A DNA stretch of 64,000 nt from Pseudoflavonifractor gallinarum (GTDB lineage Bacteria; Bacillota; Clostridia; Oscillospirales; Oscillospiraceae). The translations under genes and the position numbers were made by a program. Positions 43,604 to 52,337 of the stretch are shown here, piece after piece. The notes below the pieces were generated by a model. The model searched no databases. It was given only the letters and a program-made list of their open reading frames with translations, and was not told the origin of the DNA. Position 1 is the first letter of the stretch. Each line of letters begins with the position of its first letter. The stretch lies in assembly GCF_014982855.1 (NCBI RefSeq), contig NZ_JADCKF010000001.1, forward strand, positions 186,001 to 250,000, written 5' to 3'.

Positions 43604-45110
43604 AGCGGTCCAGCACCTGCTGGGCCAGCAGGCCGTCCGGGACGCAGGGCTCCGGGCCGTTGCGCCGCTTTTGCAGGTGCTCGCAGCCCTTTCCGGCCAG
43701 GACCACCACCGCCGGGGTATGGCAGTTCAGGATGGCCCGGGAGATGGCCTCCCCCCGGTCGGGGATGACCTCCCCCACCTTGCCGAAGGGGGTGAGATAG
43801 CGCTGGATGTCGGCGCAGATGTCGGTGACCTCCTCGGGGCCGGGATCGTCCTCGGTGAGCAGGATACGGTCGGCCAGGGCTCCGGCGGCCGTCCCCATGC
43901 CCTCCCGGCGGTCGATGCCTTTGCCGCCGGTGCAGCCGAAGAGGACGGTGAGCTCCCGCCCCGGATACTCGGTCCGGGCGGAGCGGAGGAGGTACTCCAG
44001 ACTCATGCCGTTGTGGGCATAGTCCACGATGACCGAGACCTGCCCGTCTGCCGAGACATAGTGCTCCATCCGGCCGGGCACGGCGGCCTGGCGGAGACCC
44101 TGCTCCACCGCCTCCATGGGGATGTCGTAGGCCTCGGCCACCGCCACGGCGGCCAGAGCGTTCTCCACATTGAAGAGGCCGGGCATGCCCAGGGTGAGCT
44201 CCCCCTCGTACCGGGGAGTGCGCACGTGGAAGCGGATGGTGTGGCCCACCTTGCGCACGTCGCCGGCATAGACGTCGGCGTCAGCGGAGCGCTGGGAGAA
44301 GGTCACCACCCGCTGGCAGACGGAGGCGGCCTCCTGCACGTCCGCGGCGTGGTCACAGTCCAGGTTGATACAGGCGGTACGGGCCTGCCGGAAGATGAGA
44401 AGTTTGGAGGCAAAATAGTCCGCCCAATCGGGGTGCTCCACCGGGGAGATGTGGTCCTCACCGATGTTGAGGAACACCGCGCAGGCCAGATCCACCCCGA
44501 TGACCCGGCCGTATTTGAGGGCCTGGCTGGAGAACTCCATGGTCACATACTCGCTCCCGGCGGTCACCGCGTTGAGGAGGTGCCGCTGGAGATCCAGAGG
44601 CTCCGGAGTGGTGAGCTTGGCGGGGCGGCGCTCCAGCCCGTCGTCGGTGACGATGGTGGAGAGGATGGCGCTCTCCCGCAGGCCCTGCCCGGTCCGCCAG
44701 GCGTCCACAATGGATTTGATATAGTAGGCCGTGGTGGTCTTGCCCTTGGTACCGGTGATCCCGGTGATGGTAAGGCGGCCGGAGGGATGGCCGTGGGAGT
44801 GGTCGGCCAGCAGGCCCATGGCGGTGCGGATGTCCCGGACCAGAATGCAGGGGACATCTCCCCCCTCCTCATAGGGGCGCTCGCTCACATAGGCAAAGGC
44901 CCCGCGCTGTATGGCGTCGGCCAGATATTGTCCCTTGAAGGCCGCACCCTTGCAGAGAAAGAGGGTGCCTGGAATCACCTTCTGGGAGTCGCAGGAGACC
45001 AGTTCCACCGTGCGCTCCAGAACGGTGGGAAGAGGCGCGTCGCCGGCCAGCAGGCCGTGCTGAAGAAGAAGCTGATAGTAATCGCCCAGCGGAAGGCGGG
45101 GTCGTTGCAT
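43590..45110 (-). CDS. MurE-type UDP-N-acetylmuramyl-tripeptide synthetase
   Basis: A 506-residue Mur ligase that adds the third amino acid to UDP-MurNAc-L-Ala-D-Glu. GTKGKTTTAYY is the ATP loop, FLNIGEDHISPVEH is the metal and substrate region, and AGKGCEHLQ is near the end. The position that reads DNPR in meso-diaminopimelate-adding MurE here reads DDPG (in LLTEDDPGPEE). The arginine that binds the diaminopimelate carboxylate is missing, so another amino acid or a non-canonical paralogue is likely. ATG 45110 is preferred because GGTGGTGA precedes it; the frame extends to 45458, and ATG 45155 is also possible. It overlaps the QueG-like gene. Confidence 0.87.
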   Translation of the reverse strand: MQRPRLPLGDYYQLLLQHGLLAGDAPLPTVLERTVELVSCDSQKVIPGTLFLCKGAAFKGQYLADAIQRGAFAYVSERPYEEGGDVPCILVRDIRTAMGLLADHSHGHPSGRLTITGITGTKGKTTTAYYIKSIVDAWRTGQGLRESAILSTIVTDDGLERRPAKLTTPEPLDLQRHLLNAVTAGSEYVTMEFSSQALKYGRVIGVDLACAVFLNIGEDHISPVEHPDWADYFASKLLIFRQARTACINLDCDHAADVQEAASVCQRVVTFSQRSADADVYAGDVRKVGHTIRFHVRTPRYEGELTLGMPGLFNVENALAAVAVAEAYDIPMEAVEQGLRQAAVPGRMEHYVSADGQVSVIVDYAHNGMSLEYLLRSARTEYPGRELTVLFGCTGGKGIDRREGMGTAAGALADRILLTEDDPGPEEVTDICADIQRYLTPFGKVGEVIPDRGEAISRAILNCHTPAVVVLAGKGCEHLQKRRNGPEPCVPDGLLAQQVLDRYDRG

Positions 45111-45165
45111 ATCGGTCACCACCCGTGTAGATTCGGTATCTGTATATCTTAGCATACCCACCGGC

Positions 45166-45199
45166 AAAAGAAAAGGCGAAGCCGTCCCGGCTCCGCCTG
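45166..45199 (-). terminator. Terminator of response regulator gene
   Basis: AGGCGGAGCCG-GGA-CGGCTTCGCCT stem-loop on the minus strand followed by TTTCTTTT. Confidence 0.85.
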
Positions 45200-45204
45200 T
45201 TATA

Positions 45205-45894
45205 TCAGTCGATTTTGTAGCCCACGCCCCACACCGTCTTGATGAAACGGGGATTGCGGGAGGGCTCCCCCATCTTCTCCCGAAGGCGGCGGATGTGGAC
45301 CATGACCGTGTTGTTCCGGTCCAGATACTTCTCCTTCCAGACCGACTCAAAGAGTTTTTCCGCTGAGATGACTTGTCCCCGGTTCTCACAGAGCATCCAA
45401 AGGATGTCAAACTCGATGGGGGTGAGCACCAGAGGCTGGTCGTAGAGCCAGCACTCATGGGTGGAGCGGTTGATGACCAGACCGTTGAAGTCGATGACCT
45501 CCCCGGCGCTCTTGTCGGTCTCGTTGTAACGGGTATAGCGCCGGAGCTGGGCCTTGACCCGGGCGATGAGCTCCAGGGGGTTAAAGGGCTTGGTGATGTA
45601 GTCGTCCGCGCCGATGGTCAGCCCGGTGATCTTGTCCGAGTCCTCCACCTTGGCCGTGAGCATGAGCACGGGGAAATGGTGTTCCTTGCGGATCTCGCTG
45701 CAAAGGGTAAAGCCGGAGATATCGGGGAGCATCACGTCCAGAATAGCCAGATCCAGGGGGACGGAGCGCACCACCTCCAGCGCGGCGGTGCCGCTGCCGC
45801 ATTTGTGGATGGTAAAGCCCTCGCTCTGGAGATAGACCTCCACCAGATCGGCAATCTCCGGCTCGTCGTCCACCACCAGAATATGGGTTTCCAT
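45205..45894 (-). CDS. OmpR/VanR-type response regulator, no kinase partner in window
   Basis: A 229-residue two-component regulator. The receiver domain has acidic residues D9-D10, phospho-acceptor D53 in LAILDVMLPD and the conserved threonine and lysine in LMLTAK-VE. The C-terminal winged helix (about 130-229) ends in RFIKTVWGVGYKID, characteristic of OmpR/PhoB. ATG 45894 has GGGGGAG 5 bases upstream; the GTG at 45900 would abut that site and is less likely. No histidine kinase is adjacent, so it is either an orphan or paired with a distant kinase. Confidence 0.9.
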   Translation of the reverse strand: METHILVVDDEPEIADLVEVYLQSEGFTIHKCGSGTAALEVVRSVPLDLAILDVMLPDISGFTLCSEIRKEHHFPVLMLTAKVEDSDKITGLTIGADDYITKPFNPLELIARVKAQLRRYTRYNETDKSAGEVIDFNGLVINRSTHECWLYDQPLVLTPIEFDILWMLCENRGQVISAEKLFESVWKEKYLDRNNTVMVHIRRLREKMGEPSRNPRFIKTVWGVGYKID

Positions 45895-45982
45895 GGGCAC
45901 TCCCCCTTCTCAGAAATCGTATCGACATTATACCCGTCTGCCGGGACACAAGTCAAGAAGTGGGGGGAAACGTAAGAAAAAG

Positions 45983-46219
45983 TTAATGGTAGAGCAGAGC
46001 CAGACCCAAAAGAAACACCACCAGTCCGGGCAGGATCCGTTCTGCCTGCCGGGGTGTGCGGAGCAGGCCCAAAAGCAGCATGACCGCCCCCACCGGCAGC
46101 AGCGCCAGGGGAAGCAGTGCAAAAAAGAGGACCGCAAAGGGCAGGCCTACCGCCACAAGGACCAGACCGATCAGGGCCAGAAGAAAGAGGGCCGCCGTAC
46201 ATAGTGTGAGTGTCAACAT
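45983..46219 (-). CDS. Small hydrophobic membrane protein, unknown
   Basis: A 78-residue protein with three predicted membrane segments and a single charged loop (RTPRQAER, residues about 54-61). No family is recognised. It begins with ATG 46219 after AGGAGC, and lies upstream of the response regulator gene on the same strand, separated by 88 bases. Its very high leucine and alanine content is consistent with a real small membrane protein but also raises the risk of a false call. Confidence 0.5.
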   Translation of the reverse strand: MLTLTLCTAALFLLALIGLVLVAVGLPFAVLFFALLPLALLPVGAVMLLLGLLRTPRQAERILPGLVVFLLGLALLYH

Positions 46220-46392
46220 CGCTATCGCTCCTTTCTCGGGTTGGGTCCAGTATACCGCGCAAGCCTGAAAGGGCGGTAAAGAAAGGATTAAAAAAGTCTA
46301 AAACCGGAACATGCGTGTCAGAGTCCGGTTTAATGGACTGTAGGAGGCGTATGCTAAAGACAACTTCTCAGAACAGAAAGGGGCGTCTCCTG

Positions 46393-46512
46393 ATGTATTA
46401 CGAATTTCGATGGGTCTGCGGACATGTGGAGGTATATGACCATGCCGGGCGATTCTGTTTCTCGGCGGACAGTGAACAGGAGGCGCGGGAGGAGCTGTCT
46501 GACGCGGCGTAA
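46393..46512 (+). CDS. Possible 39-residue small protein
   Basis: Short frame starting MYYEFRWVCGHVEVYDHAG and ending EAREELSDAA. It is acidic, with a likely small beta-rich fold. AAAGGGG lies about 12 bases upstream of ATG 46393. Its protein-like composition, unlike the arginine-rich shadow frames around it, is the main support. The stop comes 20 bases before the next promoter. Confidence 0.5.
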   Translation: MYYEFRWVCGHVEVYDHAGRFCFSADSEQEAREELSDAA

Positions 46513-46531
46513 TGGGCGGAAGCTCTGCCGC

Positions 46532-46560
46532 TTGCGGGGGAAGAAAAAAAGGCCTATAAT
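46532..46560 (+). promoter_or_regulatory. Promoter of 2-hydroxyacid dehydrogenase
   Basis: TTGCGG (46532-46537), 17-bp spacer, perfect TATAAT (46555-46560), 71 bases before the start codon. Confidence 0.7.
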
Positions 46561-46630
46561 GGACCCCGCCGGGCCAACCGGCAGACAACAGAACGACCGA
46601 GTTAATATGGGGCGGAAGGAGCGATATGCG

Positions 46631-47575
46631 ATGAAGCTGATGGTGTTGGAACCTCTGGGGATTGAGCAGGAAAAGCTGCTGGACATGGTAGAAAAAGCGG
46701 TGGACGGCCGGATGGAGGTCGTGGCCTACGATACCCGTGCGGAGGACGTGCCCACCCTGATCGAGCGGTCCAGAGAGGCCGACGCGGTGATCCTGTCCAA
46801 TTTTCCATACCGCAGGGAGGTCATGGAGCACTGCCCCAACCTGAAATACATCAATGTGGCCTTTACCGGTGTGGACCATGTGGATCTCGCCTATTGCCGG
46901 GAGCGGGGGATCACCGTGTCCAACTGTGCCGGCTATTCGACGGTGGCCGTGGCGGACCTGGTGTTCGGTATGGTGATCGCGCTGGGCCGGAACCTGGGCG
47001 CCTGTGACGAGGTGGTCCGCCGGGGCGGGACCAAGAACGGACTGGTGGGCTTTGAGCTGGAGGGAAAGAAGTTCGGCGTGGTCGGCCTGGGTGCCATCGG
47101 CAGCCGGGTGGCCGCCATCGCCAACGCCTTTGGCTGTGAGGTATACGGCTACAACCGCTCCCCCAAGACACTGCCGGGGGTCAAACAGGTGGATCTGGAT
47201 ACCCTGCTGTCCGAGTGCGACATCGTCTCCCTCCACGTCCCGGCTACAGAGGAGACAAAAGGACTGATGGACGCCGAGCGCATCGGCCGGATGAAATCCA
47301 ACGCGCTGCTGATCAATACCGCCCGGGGAAGCGTGGTGGACTCCCAGGCCCTGGCCGACGCCCTGAACGAGGGACGCATTGCCGGCGCGGGCATCGATGT
47401 GTTTGAGATGGAGCCGCCGGTACCCGAGGATCATCCCCTCCTGCGCGCCAGACATGTGCTGGCCACGCCCCATGTGGCCTTTGCCACCGGGCAGTCTATG
47501 GAGAAGCGGGCCGCCCTGGTCTGTGAAAACCTGCGGGCCTGGCTGGCCGGCAGCCCCATTCATGTGGTCTGCTGA
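46631..47575 (+). CDS. D-isomer-specific 2-hydroxyacid dehydrogenase
   Basis: A 314-residue NAD-dependent dehydrogenase that interconverts a 2-keto acid and a D-2-hydroxyacid. The Rossmann motif is FGVVGLGAIGSRVA; catalytic features are the arginine in LLINTARGSVVD, the glutamate region IDVFEMEPPVPEDHPLL and the histidine in ATPHVAFAT. ATG 46631 has AAGGAG upstream. Whether the substrate is pyruvate, hydroxypyruvate, glyoxylate or a branched keto acid cannot be decided. It is monocistronic, with a hairpin just after the stop. Confidence 0.9.
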   Translation: MKLMVLEPLGIEQEKLLDMVEKAVDGRMEVVAYDTRAEDVPTLIERSREADAVILSNFPYRREVMEHCPNLKYINVAFTGVDHVDLAYCRERGITVSNCAGYSTVAVADLVFGMVIALGRNLGACDEVVRRGGTKNGLVGFELEGKKFGVVGLGAIGSRVAAIANAFGCEVYGYNRSPKTLPGVKQVDLDTLLSECDIVSLHVPATEETKGLMDAERIGRMKSNALLINTARGSVVDSQALADALNEGRIAGAGIDVFEMEPPVPEDHPLLRARHVLATPHVAFATGQSMEKRAALVCENLRAWLAGSPIHVVC

Positions 47576-47584
47576 GAAAATCAA

Positions 47585-47621
47585 ATGGACCGGCGCGGCT
47601 CAGAGGGCCACGCCGGTCCAT
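47585..47621. terminator. Hairpin between converging dehydrogenase and membrane protein
   Basis: ATGGACCGGCG and CGCCGGTCCAT arms around a 15-base loop; no clear U-tract. Confidence 0.55.
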
Positions 47622-47656
47622 GTCAAATCATGGGCTTGGATGGGGAACAGATACGA

Positions 47657-48613
47657 TCAGGCGCGCTTGGAGGAGGCCAGTGCCTTGCCGTTTCGGTCGG
47701 TCATGGTATCCAGAGAGGTCTGGATGGAGTGGGCGGCATAGCCGGAGGAACGGCTGAACTGCCCCCAGGCCAGCCAGCTGCCAAAGACCCAGACGAGCAG
47801 CTCTTTGAGCAGCTCACCCAGGCCATAGCGGGCGGACCAGAGCTCCAGCAGCTGTGCGGGGGCGGAGAGGCCCTGCGCCGCATAGGCACAGTGCCCCAGT
47901 CCCAGGAGCAGGGTGGCGGCCAGGGAGAAGAGGGCGGCGGTCACCAGCGGGGCGTGGCGGTCCATCCGCCCATGCAGAAGCTTATACCCCTGGAAAGCGC
48001 ACAGCGGCGGGATGGCATAGGCCAGCAGAAAGACCCGGTCCAGGAGCACAATGGTGAATATGGACGGGATCAGTCCGACCAGAGTGCCGAGAAGAGCGCC
48101 GATCAAGCCGAGAGCACGGCTCCCGGAGGCGCGTACCGGACGGAGCGTCTTTTCCGCCTTGCGCAGACAGGCGCGATGGACGGGACCAAAGCCAAAGTCC
48201 TGTACTTTGGCCAGGGCGTCACAGCTCGCTTTCTGGCAGAGGGGACAGGTATCGGGGACTGGGATGCGGTCCGCCTGGAGGGCCTTGGCCATGTGCTCCA
48301 CGGCCCCGGCAAAATCAGGACTTTCACTCTGCTCCCGGGTGGGCTTGTAGGTGAGACTGTATGTGCCGGAAGAGACCACGCCGATGGTCCAGCCCTGGCC
48401 CAGAGTCTCCCGCAGAGATTTCAGCCGATCGGTGGATAAAATGCCGTTGATCCGAAAGAAAAAGCACACGGCGCCCCGGCCGTGGGAGGCCAGTGCGGCC
48501 TCAAAGGGATACCGGCGGCAGGCGCCGTAGATCCGGTTGTCCCGGAGCAGATAACCGCCCTCCCGCGCAAAGGCGGAAAAGGCGGCGGTAAGTGAACTGG
48601 TTGCAGCAGACAT
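47657..48613 (-). CDS. Membrane protein of unknown function with CxxC-type motif
   Basis: A 318-residue protein. The first 150 residues appear soluble and contain CPLCQKASCD (about residue 115), which could bind zinc or be redox active. The second half has four or five hydrophobic segments (about 165-285), and the C-terminus is polar. No family is recognised. ATG 48613 is chosen because AGGGAG lies 10 bases upstream; the frame runs on to 49309, but that part lies under the TatD gene and is not coding. The gene diverges from tatD. Confidence 0.65.
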   Translation of the reverse strand: MSAATSSLTAAFSAFAREGGYLLRDNRIYGACRRYPFEAALASHGRGAVCFFFRINGILSTDRLKSLRETLGQGWTIGVVSSGTYSLTYKPTREQSESPDFAGAVEHMAKALQADRIPVPDTCPLCQKASCDALAKVQDFGFGPVHRACLRKAEKTLRPVRASGSRALGLIGALLGTLVGLIPSIFTIVLLDRVFLLAYAIPPLCAFQGYKLLHGRMDRHAPLVTAALFSLAATLLLGLGHCAYAAQGLSAPAQLLELWSARYGLGELLKELLVWVFGSWLAWGQFSRSSGYAAHSIQTSLDTMTDRNGKALASSKRA

Positions 48614-48718
48614 GACAGATTCGCTCCCTTGCATTCGAGTAAAAATCATTGTATCATAAACAAAGGTAAAAAACACTAGACGCCCCCGTATGATTTTTGA
48701 CAAGAGAGGTCGGAGAAC

Positions 48719-49489
48719 ATGTATTTTGACACTCATGCCCATTATGACAGCGATGCGTTTGACGCCGACCGTCACCAGGTCCTGGAGGGCCTTGCAGAGC
48801 GGGGGGTAGAGCTGGTGGTCAATCCGGGCTGTGATCTGGAGACATCTCGCTTTGCGGTGGAGTTGGCGGAGCGCTATCCCTTCCTCTACGCCGCGGTGGG
48901 GTACCACCCGGAAAATCTGGAGGGGGTCTCCCTGGCGGATCTGGATGCCATCCGCACCCTGGCGGCCCATCCCCGGGTGAAGGCCATCGGCGAGATCGGA
49001 CTGGACTACTACTGGGTGAAGGACCCGGAGGGACGGGCCAAGGAGCGGGAGTTCTATGACGCGCAGCTCTCCCTGGCGGAGGAGCTGGACCTCCCCGCCA
49101 TCGTACACGACCGGGACGCCCACCAGGACTGCCTGGATATTGCCCGGGCCCACCCCAATGCCCGGGGCGTGTTCCACTGCTATGCGGGCAGCGTGGAGGA
49201 GGCCAAGATCCTGGTCCGGATGGGGTGGATGCTCTCCTTCACCGGGAACATCACCTTTAAAAAGGCCCGGCGTGCGCTGGAGGTGCTGGAGTGGCTGCCT
49301 CTGGAGCACATCATGCTGGAGACCGACGCGCCCTATATGACGCCGGAGCCCTTCCGGGGGCGGCGGTGCGACTCGGGCTACCTCTACCGCATGGCGGAGA
49401 CCGTGGCCCAGATCAAGGGTTTGAGCACCGAAGAAGTGGCCCGCATCACAACGGAAAACGGAAGACGCTTTTTCCGTCTCGAGGCATAA
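48719..49489 (+). CDS. TatD-family metal-dependent hydrolase
   Basis: A 256-residue TIM-barrel nuclease of the TatD family, which acts on DNA 3' ends and probably other phosphoesters. Metal-site motifs are DTHAHYDS near the N-terminus, GEIGLDYY, VHDRDAH and the C-terminal LETDAPYMTPEPFRG. GGAGAAC precedes ATG 48719. It is paired with the radical SAM gene downstream (48 bases), an association common enough for the latter to be named after it. Confidence 0.93.
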   Translation: MYFDTHAHYDSDAFDADRHQVLEGLAERGVELVVNPGCDLETSRFAVELAERYPFLYAAVGYHPENLEGVSLADLDAIRTLAAHPRVKAIGEIGLDYYWVKDPEGRAKEREFYDAQLSLAEELDLPAIVHDRDAHQDCLDIARAHPNARGVFHCYAGSVEEAKILVRMGWMLSFTGNITFKKARRALEVLEWLPLEHIMLETDAPYMTPEPFRGRRCDSGYLYRMAETVAQIKGLSTEEVARITTENGRRFFRLEA

Positions 49490-49537
49490 GAGGCACCATG
49501 ACGGCCCCAGGGGCCGGATCGAAGGGAGTTAATCTGT

Positions 49538-50155
49538 ATGATGACCATATCTTATGAATATGAAGGCGCGCTCTACGTCAACCTTACCAACCGCTGCGAC
49601 TGCGCCTGTGTCTTCTGCCTGCGCCACAACGGGCACAAGGGGAGCATCTACGCCGACGACCTGTGGCTGGAGCACGAGCCCACCCGGGAGGAGGCTCTGG
49701 ATGACCTGCGGAAACGGGATCTCCCCTCCTATCGGGAGCTGGTATTCTGCGGCTTTGGAGAGCCCATGTTCCGCACCGACGATATCCTGTGGCTGGTGGA
49801 CCGGCTGAAGGAGGAGGTCCCCGGACTTCCCCCGGTGCGCATCAACACGAATGGACATGCCAACCTGATCCAGGGCCGGGATGTGACGGCGGATCTGGCG
49901 GGGCGGATCGACACGGTATCCATCTCCCTCAACGGCTCCACGGCGGAGGAGTACTGTGCCGTGACCCAGCCCAAGGATGGAGTGCAGGGCTGGGAGGCCA
50001 TGCTGGACTTCACCCGCCGGGCTACGGCGTATGTGCCCCATGTAGTCATGACCATTGTGGATAAGGACAAGACGCCGGAGGAGATCCAGCGCTGCCGCAC
50101 GCTGGCCGAGAGTCTGGGCGCCCGGCTCCGGGTCAGAGCGTACATCCCTGAGTAA
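49538..50155 (+). CDS. TatD-associated radical SAM protein
   Basis: A 205-residue radical SAM protein. The iron-sulfur motif CxxxCxxC is at C20, C24 and C27 (NRCDCACVFC), and the SAM-binding GFGEP follows at about residue 69. At this length only a minimal barrel is present, with no C-terminal auxiliary cluster domain. The family is recurrently found next to tatD in Firmicutes, and its reaction is unknown. GAAGGGAG precedes the start; ATG 49541 is an alternative one codon in. Confidence 0.9.
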   Translation: MMTISYEYEGALYVNLTNRCDCACVFCLRHNGHKGSIYADDLWLEHEPTREEALDDLRKRDLPSYRELVFCGFGEPMFRTDDILWLVDRLKEEVPGLPPVRINTNGHANLIQGRDVTADLAGRIDTVSISLNGSTAEEYCAVTQPKDGVQGWEAMLDFTRRATAYVPHVVMTIVDKDKTPEEIQRCRTLAESLGARLRVRAYIPE

Positions 50156-50343
50156 GGGTATACCGCCATATTTTGGCGTTTTAAAGTGGGAAAAGCACTA
50201 CCTTTTTCGGGGAAAAGCTGATATAATGATAGTTGTATCATGCCACGCGTGTGTGTGAATGGAACGAATCATACGTACATACAAGAGAAGAAAGAGGATA
50301 TGTCAGCCGCACGCTTTGTCCCAAAGTAAGGGAGGAACGTCAC

Positions 50344-51558
50344 ATGAAACAGCCAGCCGCCGTACCGAAACGGATGTCTGTCTCGGTCTCTATGCTGGGC
50401 GGTTTCGGTATAGAGGTAGATGGAAATCTCCTGACCGATGAGATCAATCGCTCGCAGAAACCTTGGAATGTCCTTTGCTATCTGATCATACACCGGGATC
50501 GGAATGTATCCCAGTCGGAGCTGATCGAACTGTTCTGGCCGGAAGAGAACAGCTCCAATCCCGTCAATGCGCTGAAAACCCTGCTCTACCGGGTTCGTGC
50601 CATGCTCGAGCCCCTGTTTCCCAGCGATATGCCCCCGATCCTGTCCCAGCGCGGCTCTTACTCCTGGAACCGGGAGATCGAGTGCGTGGTGGACGCCGAC
50701 CGCTTTGAAGAACTGTGCCTGCGCGCCCAGGAGAAAGACCGGAGCGATGAGGAGCGGATGGCCTGTTACCGGGAGGCTGCCGAACTGTACAAAGGGGATT
50801 TCCTGCCCAAGCAGGAAAACCATATGTGGGTGATCCCCCTGTCCACCCACTACCACGCCCTTTTTGTCCGGGCGGTGAAGGAGTATGCCGCCCTTCTGGA
50901 AAAGCACGAGCAGTTTGAAGAGATGACCGCCCTGTGCAGCCGTGCCAGCGAGCTGGATCCCCTGGACGAGGGGCTTCACATCCTGGTGGTGCGCTCTCTG
51001 GTGAAGCAGGGACGGGATGCCGCCGCGCTGGAGCGCTATGAGATGGCCACCGATCTGCTCTACCGGAGTTTGGGCGTCACGCCCTCGGCCGAGCTGCGGG
51101 ATCTCTATACCGCCATTATGGACACGGAAAAGAGCCTGGAGACCGATCTGGCGGTCATTCAGCAGAGCCTGAAGGAGACTGCCATCCGTCCCGGTGCCTT
51201 TGTGTGCGAATACGGCTTCTTCCGGGAGGCCTACCGTCTGGAGGCCCGCCGGGCTGCCCGCAACGGGACCTGCGTCCATCTGGCGCTTCTGACGGTCTCT
51301 CTGCCTGGAGGCGGAATGCCGGAACTGGGGGCGCTCAACAACACGATGGATCAGCTTCTTGCCATCCTCACCAATGGCCTGCGGCGGGGGGACGTGGTCT
51401 CCCGGTACAGCGGGGCACAGTATGTCGTGATGCTGCCTGCGGCCAATTTTGAGGATTCCACCATGGTTATGGAGCGGATCGTCGCTGCCTTCTACCGGCA
51501 GCACCGGCGCAGCTTCCTCAAGATCTCCTACCGCATCCGGGAGCTGGAGATGGCGTGA
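50344..51558 (+). CDS. SARP/BTAD transcriptional regulator with degenerate GGDEF-like C-terminus
   Basis: A 404-residue regulator. The N-terminal winged helix (about 15-105) begins SVSMLGGFGIEVDGN, and a BTAD-type tetratricopeptide domain (about 110-270) includes LYKGDFLPKQ and EGLHILVVRSLVKQGRDAAAL. The last 125 residues resemble a GGDEF fold: RGDVVSRYSGAQYVVMLP takes the place of the RxxDxxxRxGGDEFxxLLP region, with SGAQY replacing GGDEF, so cyclase activity is unlikely. It may sense a nucleotide. ATG 50344 has GGGAGG 8 bases upstream; the frame runs back to 50233 without a good site. It is the first gene of the pilus-like island and its likely activator. Confidence 0.85.
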   Translation: MKQPAAVPKRMSVSVSMLGGFGIEVDGNLLTDEINRSQKPWNVLCYLIIHRDRNVSQSELIELFWPEENSSNPVNALKTLLYRVRAMLEPLFPSDMPPILSQRGSYSWNREIECVVDADRFEELCLRAQEKDRSDEERMACYREAAELYKGDFLPKQENHMWVIPLSTHYHALFVRAVKEYAALLEKHEQFEEMTALCSRASELDPLDEGLHILVVRSLVKQGRDAAALERYEMATDLLYRSLGVTPSAELRDLYTAIMDTEKSLETDLAVIQQSLKETAIRPGAFVCEYGFFREAYRLEARRAARNGTCVHLALLTVSLPGGGMPELGALNNTMDQLLAILTNGLRRGDVVSRYSGAQYVVMLPAANFEDSTMVMERIVAAFYRQHRRSFLKISYRIRELEMA

Positions 51559-51581
51559 GCGAAAAAGGAGCCGGGTTTTCC

Positions 51582-52337
51582 ATGAAACAACGCAAACTCT
51601 GGGCGGTGCTCTGTTTTGCCGCCGCCGCTGTGCTGCTGGTGCTGGCCGGCGCTGCTGTGTGGAAAAGCAGCCGGCCGGCCCCACTGCCCACACCGCGGTA
51701 TACGGCACAGTCCCAGCCCACTCCGGAGGTCCTCCCCTCCCCCTCTGCCACACCCATGCCCTGGCCGGAGGCGGATGACGGGGGACTCCCTCAGGATAAA
51801 GTATTTGTCAGCGAAAAGCGCAAGGCCTATGTGAGCGGCAGTATGCGCCTGGTGATTCCAAAGCTTGATGTGGACGTCCCGGTCCTGGACGGTGTGGACG
51901 AGCAGACCCTTCTCCAGGGGGAGGGCCTGTATGATTATGCCCAGATGCCGGATGAGGTTGGGGGCAATGTGTCCATTGCGGGTCATCGGAACTGGGTGCG
52001 CAACGGCCAGATCACGGACGACGTTCCCTTTTACTACCTGCACACCATCGGGCCGGGCGACTGCCTCTATCTGGTGGATGAGACGCACATCTACCAGTAT
52101 GTCTGGGATCAGACCAAGATCATTGAGCCGGATGACTGGAGCGTTATTTACTGCCAGGGCTTTTCCTGCCTGACCCTGACCACCTGTACGCCCATTGGCG
52201 TGGCGGACCACCGCTATGTGGTGCGCGCCCGGCAGGTGGATATCCTGCCCTATGACGAAAACTACGATTTCCCCGCCTGGCTGGACATCGGCACGGCGGA
52301 CCCTTCCCCTATTCCAACTGAGGAGGTAACACCTTGA
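51582..52337 (+). CDS. Class D/E-like sortase
   Basis: A 251-residue membrane-anchored transpeptidase. A signal anchor (residues 4-26) is followed by a proline- and serine-rich stalk to about residue 70, then the sortase fold. Catalytic residues are H135 (SIAGHR), C202 (LTLTTCTP) and a downstream arginine (R211 or R215 in HRYVVRA). Class D/E sortases anchor proteins or build pili. No LPxTG-type substrate is found in this window. ATG 51582 has AAGGAG but at 12 bases; a GTG at 51555, overlapping the SARP stop, is also possible. The downstream TTG start overlaps its stop codon. Confidence 0.9.
   Translation: MKQRKLWAVLCFAAAAVLLVLAGAAVWKSSRPAPLPTPRYTAQSQPTPEVLPSPSATPMPWPEADDGGLPQDKVFVSEKRKAYVSGSMRLVIPKLDVDVPVLDGVDEQTLLQGEGLYDYAQMPDEVGGNVSIAGHRNWVRNGQITDDVPFYYLHTIGPGDCLYLVDETHIYQYVWDQTKIIEPDDWSVIYCQGFSCLTLTTCTPIGVADHRYVVRARQVDILPYDENYDFPAWLDIGTADPSPIPTEEVTP

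Noticed and set aside
46261-46330. Repeated AACCGGA/TCCGGTT arms before the 39-residue frame
   Set aside because: Short, with a long loop and no poly-U; not strong enough to call a terminator or switch.
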